From Planctomycetes bacterium syqfu (GTDB lineage Bacteria > Planctomycetota > Phycisphaerae > Phycisphaerales > Phycisphaeraceae): a stretch of DNA of 64,000 nucleotides. This document shows positions 17,255 through 27,113 of this stretch, piece after piece. The stretch lies in the NCBI GenBank assembly GCA_020974905.1, contig CP087563.1:1674001-1738000 (forward strand), written 5' to 3'. Under the pieces are notes generated by a model. The model saw only the letters and a program-made list of their open reading frames with translations, had not been told where the DNA came from and made no database searches. Positions within the stretch are counted from its first letter, which is position 1, and the number at the start of each line of letters is the position of its first letter. The position numbers and the translations under genes were made by a program.

Positions 17255-19624
17255 TCAAGACACCGCAGCAGCGGGTTTGTTCTCGGCCTGCGGCTTGTCG
17301 GTCGGATACTTGATGCGGCCGTGATAGATGGCGCAGAGCATACGCGTGATGGCGTTCTCGATGGCATGCAGTTCCTTGAGGGTCATGTTGCTCTGATCGA
17401 ACTGGCCGTCCATCAGACGTTTCATCGCTATGGTGTGGACCAACTGTTCCAAACGCACAGGCGTCGGCTCAGCCAATGTCCGGCTGGCGCCTTCGAGTGC
17501 ATCACAGAGCATGAGGATCGCCTGCTCACGGGATTGAGGCTTGGGACCGGGGTAACGGAATTCAAACTCCGCTGGCGCCGGCGAATTTTCCGCTGCGTTT
17601 TGTTGCTTGGCTGCGTGATAGAAGTATTCGACGAGTGTCGTGCCGTGATGCGTTTCGATGAAACCACGGACCGCAACGGGCAAGCCGAACTCGCGGGCCA
17701 TCTCGATGCCGTCTTTGACGTGGCCGACGATGATCAGCAGACTCATCGCAGGTGAAAGCTTATTGTGTTTGTTGGGACCGCCGCCCTGATTTTCGACGAA
17801 GTAGGACGGCTTATTCATCTTGCCGATGTCATGGAACATGGCACCGACGCGACATAACAAACCGTTGGCACCGATCGATTCGGCGGCGGCTTCGGCCATG
17901 TCGGCAATACGCAGTGAGTGCTGGAAAGTGCCCGGCGCTTCCTCTGCCATACGGATCAAAAGCGGGTGCGATGCATCGTTGAGTTCACGCAGGGTCATGC
18001 TCGTGGTCACGCGGAACATGCGTTCGACGGCAGGCAGAATGCCCTGAACCACGATCCCGGCAAACAAACCGACGAACACCAGAATCGCCGGGTCACGCCA
18101 GATGTAATCCAGGTCTTTCCAGACCGCCAGATCGCTGGAACCGAGCTTGGCGAAGACACAGGCCGCTGCCATACACACGCCCGACCAGAAGCCGATGATT
18201 GCCAGACGCGAACGGGTTCGCACGTCATCGAGAAAGCCTGCAACCGCACCAACACCACAAAGCGTCACCACCGCAAACTCCGTGGAAAGATTCAGGCTGA
18301 GCATGACGATAAGGGTATGCGAAGCACCCATGGCCAAGGCAAATCGCTGGTCATAGCTGATGGCAAGGATCATCGTCGCCATCAATGTCGGGAGGACCGC
18401 TGTGGCATACAGGTAATTGGGGACATTGATCACACCCATGATCGCCATCGCCTGACAACCCAGAACCAACACCGTCAAGGCAAGGCCACGCATCGGATTG
18501 ACCGCAATGCGACGGGCAAAGCCGATGATGTACACCCACATCGCAAGACTCACCACCAGCAACATGCCCACGCGTCCGACGAGCATGGCAAGCGAAATGC
18601 TGAACATGCCCACCAGTGACTGGTCGGAGATGCTTTGCAGGTATGCCTTGTTTTCCAACTCGATGAGCAGGACATCCTGACTCTTGAGAATGGTGCCCGC
18701 CTGGATCATCACCGTGTCAGGCGTGTAGGTGAGTTTGGCTTCTTCGACACGTTTATAGGCATTTTCCTTACGCTTGGTCGTGGTCTCATTGTCGAGCGTG
18801 TACGTCGGGGCGATGCGGTCATTAATGACAGAGATCACCGCCTGACGGATGGATGCAGGGAATTCGGTTTGGACCAGCTTGCGGACATCACTGCGGAAGC
18901 GGTTGGATTCGTTGGTCGAGTAAAACCGGTCATCACCATCACTGAGACTGTAGCCGTTGGAGTTAGTGCGTGGCAGTTCGTTGTAGACCGGATGCTGAAT
19001 GTAGATGGTTGACGAGAACGTCCCCCCACTGGTCTCAGCTTCCATGCGTTCGGGCGAGATCATGGCAAGGCCGGCAATGCGACCGAGCAATCGCTCCACC
19101 TTTTTGGTCCATTCGGTTCGTGAGCTTTCGTCTTCAGCAGCCTTTTTGAGTTCTTCCAGTGCACGGTTATCAATGGACAGATGATCGCGGTAGTCACTTG
19201 GGATCTGCTGGGGGGTGTCGTAATCTTTGCCGATGTTCAGCAGGCCTTTGAGATCCTTCCGGATATTCTCAAAAAAAGCATCGTTGAGTTTGTAGACCGA
19301 TGGTTCGCGGTCGCGGGCATTCTGGCGTCGGATTTCAGTTTTGCGTTCGTCGATGGCTTTGAATTCAACACGCGGGACGATGGGCTGGGTGACGAGATCA
19401 CCGACGACATACTGATCCCGGCGGTCAGCCATGTGAATGAGGATGCCACCGACAATGGTGGTGATGCAGGCATAGAGCAATGCCCACCAGACAAAGCGTT
19501 CATTGAGAAATGACCGCCAAGTTGCCTTGGGCCTACGGACATTCCGCCGGACGTTGCCTCTTCTTGCGGTTGTGTTGCTTTTGCCAGCTGGCATGCATCT
19601 ACTTTCAAAAAACACACGGTTCAT
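17255..19624 (-). CDS. PgpH-type 7TM-HD phosphodiesterase
   Basis: 789 residues. The order is: basic N-terminal tail, one membrane helix (about residue 45-65), a large extracytoplasmic 7TMR-HDED-like domain (about 70-340), seven membrane helices (about 345-540), and a cytoplasmic HD domain with FQHSLRIADMAEAAA, AMFHDIGKM and THHGT. This is the build of PgpH, which hydrolyses cyclic di-AMP in Firmicutes. Function here is by homology. The start at 19624 has an in-frame alternative at 19594. PhoH lies directly upstream in the same direction, as in many bacteria, where ybeY often follows; ybeY is not in the window. Confidence 0.9.
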   Translation of the reverse strand: MNRVFFESRCMPAGKSNTTARRGNVRRNVRRPKATWRSFLNERFVWWALLYACITTIVGGILIHMADRRDQYVVGDLVTQPIVPRVEFKAIDERKTEIRRQNARDREPSVYKLNDAFFENIRKDLKGLLNIGKDYDTPQQIPSDYRDHLSIDNRALEELKKAAEDESSRTEWTKKVERLLGRIAGLAMISPERMEAETSGGTFSSTIYIQHPVYNELPRTNSNGYSLSDGDDRFYSTNESNRFRSDVRKLVQTEFPASIRQAVISVINDRIAPTYTLDNETTTKRKENAYKRVEEAKLTYTPDTVMIQAGTILKSQDVLLIELENKAYLQSISDQSLVGMFSISLAMLVGRVGMLLVVSLAMWVYIIGFARRIAVNPMRGLALTVLVLGCQAMAIMGVINVPNYLYATAVLPTLMATMILAISYDQRFALAMGASHTLIVMLSLNLSTEFAVVTLCGVGAVAGFLDDVRTRSRLAIIGFWSGVCMAAACVFAKLGSSDLAVWKDLDYIWRDPAILVFVGLFAGIVVQGILPAVERMFRVTTSMTLRELNDASHPLLIRMAEEAPGTFQHSLRIADMAEAAAESIGANGLLCRVGAMFHDIGKMNKPSYFVENQGGGPNKHNKLSPAMSLLIIVGHVKDGIEMAREFGLPVAVRGFIETHHGTTLVEYFYHAAKQQNAAENSPAPAEFEFRYPGPKPQSREQAILMLCDALEGASRTLAEPTPVRLEQLVHTIAMKRLMDGQFDQSNMTLKELHAIENAITRMLCAIYHGRIKYPTDKPQAENKPAAAVS

Positions 19625-19740
19625 TACCGCAGTGGACCGCTAAGGCCACATTTTACCGATTCGGGGCCACAAAACATCCCTAATTGGCTATCGACCAGAT
19701 CATCAGGCCGGACAAATGCGCTTAACTATTGAATTGGACA

Positions 19741-20778
19741 TTACCTGTCAGAATCGACATTTTCGTCAAAATCGGCAATTTTATCCGGACGCTGACGCTT
19801 TTTGTCGGTCTTGTCGTACGCTTCGACGATCCGCTGGACCAGGCTGTGACGCACGATGTCGGCCTTATCCAGCGTCGCAAAGGCAATGCCACGGGTGTAT
19901 CGCAGACGGTAAACCGCATCGACAAGGCCCGAATCGCGCGGGTCATCAAGGTCCGTCTGAGACGTATCGCCGGTGACCACCATCTTGCTGCCATGGCCCA
20001 GCCGCGTGAGGAACATCATCATCTGACTCTTGGTGGTGTTCTGGGCTTCGTCAAGAATGATCATCGCATCGTTGAGTGTTCGACCACGCATGAATGCCAA
20101 TGGCACGATCTCAATGACATCACTTGCCATCAACCGCGCAACCTGATCAAACTCCATCATGTCATGCAAACCGTCAAGCAGCGGACGCAGATACGGGTTG
20201 ACCTTCTCCTGCATGGTGCCCGGCAAAAAGCCAAGCCGCTCCCCCGCTTCCACCGCAGGACGAACCAACACGAGTTTGCGCACCACGCCGCGCTTAAGCA
20301 GTGACACCGCTGCCGCGACGGCGAGGTACGTCTTACCCGTTCCCGCAGGTCCGCAGCAGAATGTCAGATCATGATCGAGCACAGCCTGGAGATAAGATTT
20401 TTGTCCCGGCGTTGCAGGCTTGATCCGACGGTCACGCAGGTAGACACTCAGCCCACTGTCCACGCTGATGGGTTCACGCGAACCATCGGTCTGCGCCATG
20501 CCGTTGCGTGTGGTCAGTTGAAGCTGTTCACTGGTTGCAATGAGTTCAAGCAGATGTTGCCGAGAGATGGGCTTATTCTGCTTGGCAGCATCGGAGAGTT
20601 TGTTAAGCACATGCGCAGCACGTCCGACCGCATCGGGTTCGCCGCTGAGTTTAAGCGTCTCATCGCGCGAAGCGATCCGCACATTGAGCGCTTCACGAAT
20701 CAGCTTGAGATTGATCTCACCTGCCCCGGTCATCGTGAACCGCTGGGCGCCTTGGGGTAATGCTATCGTCAGTTCCAA
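19741..20778 (-). CDS. phoH: PhoH-like ATPase
   Basis: 345 residues. Walker A is CGPAGTGKTYLAVA and Walker B is MIILDEAQNTT. Between them is AVEAGERLGFLPG, the PhoH fingerprint. The N-terminal about 100 residues form the KH-like part found in PhoH proteins next to YbeY. It is thought to be an RNA-associated ATPase. The gap to the PgpH start is 116 bases, so the two may share a transcript. Confidence 0.93.
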   Translation of the reverse strand: MELTIALPQGAQRFTMTGAGEINLKLIREALNVRIASRDETLKLSGEPDAVGRAAHVLNKLSDAAKQNKPISRQHLLELIATSEQLQLTTRNGMAQTDGSREPISVDSGLSVYLRDRRIKPATPGQKSYLQAVLDHDLTFCCGPAGTGKTYLAVAAAVSLLKRGVVRKLVLVRPAVEAGERLGFLPGTMQEKVNPYLRPLLDGLHDMMEFDQVARLMASDVIEIVPLAFMRGRTLNDAMIILDEAQNTTKSQMMMFLTRLGHGSKMVVTGDTSQTDLDDPRDSGLVDAVYRLRYTRGIAFATLDKADIVRHSLVQRIVEAYDKTDKKRQRPDKIADFDENVDSDR

Positions 20779-20910
20779 AAAAACAATCCTCTTTCATGGC
20801 GTCACAAAGCCGTCATGCAATGCATGCAACGGGACCGGATATTGTACCGTGAATAAAGTCGGCTGACAGTTTTCGCTACGAATATCAGTCAATCTCGCTA
20901 CAATCATGCC

Positions 20911-21393
20911 ATGCCAAACTCGCCCGTCATCATGCTTACTCTCATCGTGTACGCCCTCTGTTTTGTGGGTTGTCAATCGGCGGACACCCCGATTCTGATC
21001 ATGCCCGGCATTGAGGTCACCGATCAGAACGCCAGTCAGGCGACGTTCAATCATCCCATCAGTCGCCTGGATTATGACCTGTGGCGTGCAGCCAAAGTCG
21101 ACGGATGGGCGATGCCGTATCCCATCAAACCGGATGACGACGGACACTATCGTGGTAAAGGCATGATGCCCGACGGACGCCCACTGATTGTTGATGCATG
21201 GCCGACTGACAATGAGAAACAGAGCTTTATCGCTGAGGTGAAAATCGGACACCTTGGCGATCAACCCAAACAGCGTTTTTATCTGAGCAATCTCCAACGG
21301 ATTCTCAAAGGCAAGCCCATGCCCAAACGCGGTCTGAATTTCACCAAAGATGATGTGGTAAAACCGATCCCCAATGGCGATACAACACCGTAA
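20911..21393 (+). CDS. Lipoprotein of unknown function
   Basis: 160 residues. A hydrophobic leader ends in CFVGC, giving a lipidated Cys near residue 21. The mature domain is about 135 residues and ends in a basic stretch. No family was recognised. TACAAT stands only 6 bases before the ATG, so the mRNA may be leaderless or that box may be chance. Divergent from phoH and convergent with the next gene. Confidence 0.65.
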   Translation: MPNSPVIMLTLIVYALCFVGCQSADTPILIMPGIEVTDQNASQATFNHPISRLDYDLWRAAKVDGWAMPYPIKPDDDGHYRGKGMMPDGRPLIVDAWPTDNEKQSFIAEVKIGHLGDQPKQRFYLSNLQRILKGKPMPKRGLNFTKDDVVKPIPNGDTTP

Positions 21394-21429
21394 AAGATGA
21401 TCGCGCTAAACCGCAAGCGGTTGATCGGA

Positions 21430-22797
21430 TCACTTGACGAACTGCGGCCAGAGGCGTTCGATTTGATGTCGCGGTGCGGGGATGAGCATGCGACCGCCTG
21501 CAAGAACACGCTTGATGATCTGGCCATTGGCTTGATAGTCGGTGACCTGTTCCTGAATGTCTTCTGGAGACAACCGGGAATAAACGCGATACTTGCCCCC
21601 TGCCAAATGCTCCAGCCGTTCGGTTCGGAATGAGACCTTGCCCTTGTTGGGATGGTAGGCATAAAAGCCCCATTGACCATCAGGTTGATCAGCCAGCATC
21701 ATCGGCAACAAATACAAGTCCACCTGCGTGAGATATCCTTTGGGGGGCATGTCCCATGTGTAATTGCGGTCACTGGTGGGCTGGCGTCGATTGAGTTGAA
21801 TCTTGCCATTGGAGAGTAAGCCCGTTTCGACCCATGTGTTCTGCATGTCGATGGGGATTTGCTGAGCATCGAATTTGAGTTGCTGTTGGTCACGCAATTT
21901 AAACTGCGTGATCTTGCGCGGATCACGTGGGCGTTCGGTGGTTCGGATGGACCAGATTTCTTCATCACGTTCCGTGGAGACATAGCTGGTGTTAATCGAA
22001 TCGTAGAGCGTATTGCCCAACTGAATCCGCGCCATCACTTCGATTTTAAACCCCATGCGTTCCATGGCATTGTTGTTGGCGATCTCACGCCCATCGAGTT
22101 TGCCATAGGCTTGGCGGATACGCATGTAACCAATATCACGATCACCCTCGACGAATCGGAACCACTGCTCGGGGATCAATTGGTCCTTGAGTTTTTCAAA
22201 CTGGAGTTTTGCCAGCAATTCATGACCGGCATCAAGCAATGTCTCACGCTTGGCAACCAACTCACGTGGATCGGTCATCTTCAAGCTGGCAATGACGGCC
22301 TTGTAAACCGGATTGGCTAAATCATACTTGGCTTTGGGCGTCTCAAGCTGAAAAAGCACAAACACCTTCGGCGAGATTTGCACAAACGTCTGAGCGGTCA
22401 CCCAGGGCCCCTGCTTGGTCTGAGGCAGGTAGAAGTACAACGCCAACTGCTTGTAATCGTTGACCGTTGCAATGTCATCCTTAAGCGCATTGGCTGAGGG
22501 GTAGGCGACGGTCATCTGTTCGATGGCCAATTCCTGCACCTGCGCCAGCGTCATCTCGGTATCGGTTTCCTTGATGAACAGGTGAATGCCATAGCCGTCC
22601 CGCGTGGTGATCCGGGCAATGGCATCATCGACACTGAGCTTGTTCACATTGGCGTTGAGTGGTGGCAAAATGGAAATGCCATAGGAATATTCCTGCCAAC
22701 GCTGATTATCCAACAGTGCACTTTGCTGAGCCTGCAAAGGACAGACGCCAAGCAACAGTGCAACCAACAAGATGACATTAACGAGCAGTCGATTCAT
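21430..22797 (-). CDS. Exported protein of unknown function
   Basis: About 455 residues from ATG 22797, which starts a clear signal peptide (MNRLLVNVILLVALLLGV..LQAQQ). The mature part has no recognised domain. It contains a lipoprotein-like beta pattern and a repeated GYMRI/YVSTERDEE region. The start overlaps the end of the upstream gene by 20 bases, so both are translated as a pair. That pair lies directly after the exopolysaccharide locus, so a role in export or surface layers is possible but not shown. Confidence 0.6.
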   Translation of the reverse strand: MNRLLVNVILLVALLLGVCPLQAQQSALLDNQRWQEYSYGISILPPLNANVNKLSVDDAIARITTRDGYGIHLFIKETDTEMTLAQVQELAIEQMTVAYPSANALKDDIATVNDYKQLALYFYLPQTKQGPWVTAQTFVQISPKVFVLFQLETPKAKYDLANPVYKAVIASLKMTDPRELVAKRETLLDAGHELLAKLQFEKLKDQLIPEQWFRFVEGDRDIGYMRIRQAYGKLDGREIANNNAMERMGFKIEVMARIQLGNTLYDSINTSYVSTERDEEIWSIRTTERPRDPRKITQFKLRDQQQLKFDAQQIPIDMQNTWVETGLLSNGKIQLNRRQPTSDRNYTWDMPPKGYLTQVDLYLLPMMLADQPDGQWGFYAYHPNKGKVSFRTERLEHLAGGKYRVYSRLSPEDIQEQVTDYQANGQIIKRVLAGGRMLIPAPRHQIERLWPQFVK

Positions 22798-24721
22798 GAT
22801 CTTTGATCCATTGTGCAATCGCATTCTGGTGACCCGGCCATTGATTGTACACTTGATTGACATCCACGCGTTGCACTCTCAGCGATAATGTGCTGCTCTG
22901 CCCTGCTTCAAAATCAAATCCGTCAAGCGATTGGAAATGCCCCTGCTCATCAAAGCGGTAAATGTTGGTATCCAGACACACGACTGGACGCCGCAGCAGG
23001 CGGTAACCCAGCGTGGTCTTCTCCAGTCGGACCCAATGCAGGATCGGCGGAGATGCAGTGTAGGCCGTGCGGACCAGTAACCATTGATCGAGCCAGCCCT
23101 GTTGGGTAAACCAATCCACCGGCCAGAAGTCCTCATTGATCGGCCAGGGAATGTCCGCAGCGTTTTCATCCGTATAGCCAAGCACGTTTGATTCACAGAC
23201 GATTTTGCCATCCGACATTTTCATTGACCGGAGTGTGTCTTTGCCTTCAGCAATCTTTTCCTGAGTCGATGAATGATAAGTCTGTTTGTCAAAATCCACT
23301 TCCCAGAAACGATCGATCTTCGAATCACCCTTGGCAGACGGGAAGACGACATGCACGAAGCTGCTTGCCAGATCATCCGACTCACGTTTGATGGATTCGA
23401 GTTGGTAACCGACAAGTTGATCAGCCATGTGGATGGTGTAGACATTAAGCTCATCGTCAATCACTTCTTTCAAGTGTTGCGGAGCATAGGCCACCCATTG
23501 CTTGCCACGTTCGATGGCAGACATCTGTTCCGCCAAGGCATCGGGCGTTTGAGCCAACATCGCTGCAATGTTCGGCAGGTATTCATCAACACGTTGAACC
23601 GAATCCACTTCGCCGGTTACTTCGATGACCAATGCAGCCTGACCGTGCGGCTCGATGATGTGCACCTGTCGCGACAACGGTTCAGGTCCCACACCATAAT
23701 CTTTGTCCGTCGGATACTGCAGGCGATGCCAGGTCGTGTTGGCATGTCCATCGACCTTGATCAGTTCCTTGTCGCTGGGTTTGCGTTTCATCGTCCCCTG
23801 AAACTGCCATGAGAGATACTGCTTGATCGTTGCATCATCCAGACTCACCGACCGGGCAACACGGATCACACAGAAACCATCCATTGAATCGGGATACAAA
23901 AGCACGACGCCCGGTGCTTGCGTATCACAGGTCGCATACCAATCCGAGAGATTGGCTGAATAACCCAACTGTCGCTGGCGACAGGCGTCGGGCGTGGTCA
24001 ACTCAAAACGGTTGTCCTGGGCAAGCAATGCGATGGCAGTTTGGACCTTGTCAAAACGAGCTAACGCTGCCGAGTTCATGGCTTGACCGGGTGTGGCGCG
24101 GCGGGTGTAAAACACCCAGTAACTCCGGCCGTCATGTGTCCAGATGAGCAGATGATGCAAGACGGGTACACCATCGGTTCGACTGATGGCAAGCAGACGC
24201 CGTTGCATGCGATTGCCTTGGCGTGATGCCCATTGATGAGCAACACTCAATGACGAGACATCCGCAGTACCAATGGCATGACGGATGGCCGCATAGATCA
24301 CGGCCTGCGGTCCCTGTGTTTGGCCTGCATCCAATTCAAAGACGTGAAGTTTGGTGTCTTTCTGACGAACATCAATGAAGTGAGACTCGTGTCGCACGCC
24401 GGGCACATCGCTGGTTTGAACGGGCGACTGAGGTTGCCAATCTTCGGGCAACTGTAAATCCAGCGTGTCAACCGCGTGGTGTTTGAGTTGATCGAGTTTT
24501 TCCTTGAGATCAAAATCAGGCTCGAATCGGTCTTCGGAAATGCCTGCGCGATAGTGACTGAGCCACTGGGCAGCAACCAGCGATAAAATCAAAACCAGGA
24601 GCATCGCACCTGCAACGGTCCGATGCTCCTGGCGGGTCGAAGTTGAAGTTGTTTGTTTGCCCATGTCCGGCGCATGGTAGGTTGCCCGACCATGTGTTGC
24701 AATATCATCCCGCGTCGACAC
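22778..24721 (-). CDS. Large membrane-anchored protein of unknown function
   Basis: 647 residues from a GTG at 24721; an in-frame ATG at 24664 is a good alternative. A single membrane helix (AGAMLLVLILSLVAAQWLS) lies near residues 37-56 and the rest is extracytoplasmic, with repeated mixed strands. No known family was recognised. The GTG lies 18 bases after the stop of the glycosyltransferase, so it is probably the distal part of the exopolysaccharide operon. Architecture resembles the protein downstream (21430-22797). Confidence 0.6.
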   Translation of the reverse strand: MSTRDDIATHGRATYHAPDMGKQTTSTSTRQEHRTVAGAMLLVLILSLVAAQWLSHYRAGISEDRFEPDFDLKEKLDQLKHHAVDTLDLQLPEDWQPQSPVQTSDVPGVRHESHFIDVRQKDTKLHVFELDAGQTQGPQAVIYAAIRHAIGTADVSSLSVAHQWASRQGNRMQRRLLAISRTDGVPVLHHLLIWTHDGRSYWVFYTRRATPGQAMNSAALARFDKVQTAIALLAQDNRFELTTPDACRQRQLGYSANLSDWYATCDTQAPGVVLLYPDSMDGFCVIRVARSVSLDDATIKQYLSWQFQGTMKRKPSDKELIKVDGHANTTWHRLQYPTDKDYGVGPEPLSRQVHIIEPHGQAALVIEVTGEVDSVQRVDEYLPNIAAMLAQTPDALAEQMSAIERGKQWVAYAPQHLKEVIDDELNVYTIHMADQLVGYQLESIKRESDDLASSFVHVVFPSAKGDSKIDRFWEVDFDKQTYHSSTQEKIAEGKDTLRSMKMSDGKIVCESNVLGYTDENAADIPWPINEDFWPVDWFTQQGWLDQWLLVRTAYTASPPILHWVRLEKTTLGYRLLRRPVVCLDTNIYRFDEQGHFQSLDGFDFEAGQSSTLSLRVQRVDVNQVYNQWPGHQNAIAQWIKDHESTAR

Positions 24722-24738
24722 GACGCGGCTCGTCTGAT

Positions 24739-26064
24739 TTACGCGGCTTTGGCATAGATGGGTACGTCACTGATTCGACGCGCCATCACGTAGCTTAATT
24801 CCATGCCGGTGGTTTTGATCGGGCAGTATTCCTGAATGAAACTCCGGGCACCGCGTGCCAATTGCAGACGCATGGCTGTGCTTCGCAGTGAGTCGACACA
24901 CAGGTCCACCCAGTCACGATCGAGCTTGGGCATCAGCAGGTGTTCGCCGTGCTTGACGTTCAGATCACTGACGGAACTCGACGAGGTGATGACAGGTCGG
25001 GCCATCGCCATCGCCTGCAAAGTCGGCCAGACGGCCTGGGCGATTTCCTGTAACGAACTGACGACGACGGAGGCGCTGCTCAGACGACGTGCTGTTGCTG
25101 GAGACAAAGCCGGACCACTGCAGGTGAGTACCGCGTTGGGTACAGCCTGTTTGATGCGGGGCCAGATTTCCTCGGTAAACCAGCTCTTTGAACGCCAGAA
25201 TGAACGGCTGCGCCAGTTGCCATGCAACACCACCTGCGGGAGTTCCGTTTGGATGTCGTTGAGAGGTAACTTGAAGTAACCCAGGTCCACGGCATCGGGC
25301 ACGACGATCGAATGACAATGACGATCGACAAACGAATGCTGAGCCAACGGTGAGTTGATGGTCAGGATGTCCGCCCGACAGGCGATGTACTGTTCCATCT
25401 CCGAACGCTGCTGTGCGCGGTGCTGGTGCCAGAGTTGTCGGGTGTAGCTGTTGGACTTCTGTGCGATCAATTCGTGAGCCATGCTCAACGGTTGATAGAG
25501 ATCACATACACGGACGTTGGCACGAACCCGTTCAGCCAAAGGCCAGAGTCCGGGGTGCATGCACATCACCGCATCAAAGCGATGATCCTTACGCATCAAT
25601 CGGACTTGTCTGCGGAGCGCTGAGGTCATGCGGACCTGATCCGAGACATTGGGTGCGACCATGGACAAACCGCGGCCGAAGATTTCACGTCGTATTGGAC
25701 AATCTTCCACGACGATGGTGTGTGTCTGGGAATTGACCTGTCGCCACTGGTTAAGGTGAACAGGTTCGTCCTTGATGCAAGCCAGGTGCACATCGTGTGT
25801 CTGACTTGCCAGTCGAAGCATTTGCCAGGCCCGGGCCCGATCGGCAGTACCCATCGGGTCTGGGACGCAGTGGCTGAGCATGAGCAACGCCGGACGTTTA
25901 TTCCCGGCCGTTGCTCCGATCAGTGGCAATTGCTCAAGGGAGCTTAAATCCTTGAGACTTTCCGGTGACGGGTTCTCCCCTCCGCCCCGTGTTGCTGCTG
26001 CCTGGCGAATTGTCTTTCTCCCAACCGCCCCGCTGCTGCCACTAGTTTGATTTGATGCCTGCAT
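24739..26064 (-). CDS. Glycosyltransferase, PEP-CTERM/exopolysaccharide locus type
   Basis: 441 residues from ATG 26064, which has GGAG eight bases upstream; a GTG nine bases further upstream is in frame. A low-complexity N-terminal 60 residues are followed by a GT-B fold: N-terminal RPALLMLSHCVPDPMGTADRARAW, then VVPDAVDLGYF, and C-terminal HGEHLLMP. This matches glycosyltransferases of the sugar transferase family linked to PEP-CTERM/EpsH systems (TIGR03087-like), although the C-terminal donor site is divergent. It probably adds a sugar to the lipid-linked repeat unit. Confidence 0.7.
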   Translation of the reverse strand: MQASNQTSGSSGAVGRKTIRQAAATRGGGENPSPESLKDLSSLEQLPLIGATAGNKRPALLMLSHCVPDPMGTADRARAWQMLRLASQTHDVHLACIKDEPVHLNQWRQVNSQTHTIVVEDCPIRREIFGRGLSMVAPNVSDQVRMTSALRRQVRLMRKDHRFDAVMCMHPGLWPLAERVRANVRVCDLYQPLSMAHELIAQKSNSYTRQLWHQHRAQQRSEMEQYIACRADILTINSPLAQHSFVDRHCHSIVVPDAVDLGYFKLPLNDIQTELPQVVLHGNWRSRSFWRSKSWFTEEIWPRIKQAVPNAVLTCSGPALSPATARRLSSASVVVSSLQEIAQAVWPTLQAMAMARPVITSSSSVSDLNVKHGEHLLMPKLDRDWVDLCVDSLRSTAMRLQLARGARSFIQEYCPIKTTGMELSYVMARRISDVPIYAKAA

Positions 26065-26124
26065 AACATGCACTCCGAATACAACGCAGGTTTAACGAAC
26101 TATCCAACGAATACGCTAGTTTGA

Positions 26125-27111
26125 TCAGGCCGCCTTGGCGTAGTAGCGGTATTGGTAGCGGTATCCGTAGCGGTAGTAGTAATACTGTCTGAAACTGCGT
26201 GAGTGGTCGGTGGCGATGACCCCTGCCACGGGTGCATGGTAGCTTTCCAGGGTGCGGATGGCCTGACGGATCAGCGTGCTGGGGGTCCGGCTCATGCGGG
26301 CGATGAGAATCACATCATCACTTTGCGAACCGAGGATACCAGCATCAGCCAACTCCACGACAGGTGGTGTGTCGATGATCACGTGATCGTATTCACGCTT
26401 GAGTTTCTTGATCATCGAAGACATCTGCGGGCTGGAGAGCAGTTGGACGGCTTCGTTGTTCACACGCGTCCCGGCGGGGAGCACGTGCAGACCGTTGGGG
26501 CCGACTTCCAGAAGTGCATCCTGGAAGGAAGCTTCACCACGCATCACACCGACCAGACCATATGACTGGGGCAGGTTCAAAAGTTTCTTGAACTGCGGCA
26601 GACGAAGGTCCGCTTCAATCACCAGCGTCTTGCGGTTATGCAGTTCGGACATGATCAGGCCCATGTTGAGGCTGGTGATCGTCTTGCCTTCCTGCGGCGT
26701 CGCGGAGGTAATGGTGTGGACAAGGTGTCGACGGTTTTCCCACTTGGCCAGCAAACCGGTGCGGATCGAGCGATACTCTTCGGCGATCACGCATGACGGA
26801 TTGGTCAGACTCACCAGGCGTTCGTCCACGTCACTGTAATCCTCACGATTGACAGTCCGTTGGGCGGGCTTGGGCATCGGGGGCACGCTGATGTTCACAG
26901 ACGGTGCTGCCGGTGCTGCCAGCGATGGGGTGGGTTGAGCCTGGGGCTGTTGTGGAGCCTGTGGGGCCTCGATGGACAGATTTTCAGAAGCCGGAGTCTG
27001 CTCGCCGGTGAACTTCAGGCCACCAGTTGGTGACGAAGTTGCATCGGCATGCTTGGCCGAATCCTTGGGTTCCTGCCCACCACGATTCAATGCGTCAAAG
27101 ATGTAACCCAT
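26125..27111 (-). CDS. BY-kinase (capsular polysaccharide tyrosine autokinase)
   Basis: 328 residues. A Pro/Ala/Gln-rich N-terminal linker of about 90 residues precedes a P-loop domain. Walker A is ATPQEGKTITS, Walker A' is VIEADLRLP, and Walker B is HVIIDTPPV. The C-terminus is a tyrosine cluster (YYYYRYGYRYQYRYY), the usual site of transfer autophosphorylation. This is the CpsD/CapB-type tyrosine kinase that controls chain length with Wzz. The gene lies next to the ExeA-like ATPase, as in the exopolysaccharide loci of the PEP-CTERM type. The three-base gap to the upstream gene indicates one operon. Confidence 0.9.
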   Translation of the reverse strand: MGYIFDALNRGGQEPKDSAKHADATSSPTGGLKFTGEQTPASENLSIEAPQAPQQPQAQPTPSLAAPAAPSVNISVPPMPKPAQRTVNREDYSDVDERLVSLTNPSCVIAEEYRSIRTGLLAKWENRRHLVHTITSATPQEGKTITSLNMGLIMSELHNRKTLVIEADLRLPQFKKLLNLPQSYGLVGVMRGEASFQDALLEVGPNGLHVLPAGTRVNNEAVQLLSSPQMSSMIKKLKREYDHVIIDTPPVVELADAGILGSQSDDVILIARMSRTPSTLIRQAIRTLESYHAPVAGVIATDHSRSFRQYYYYRYGYRYQYRYYAKAA

Positions 27112-27113
27112 GA

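Noticed and set aside
17918-18619. 233-codon plus-strand frame within pgpH
   Set aside because: His/Arg/Gln-rich shadow of the 7TM-HD gene.
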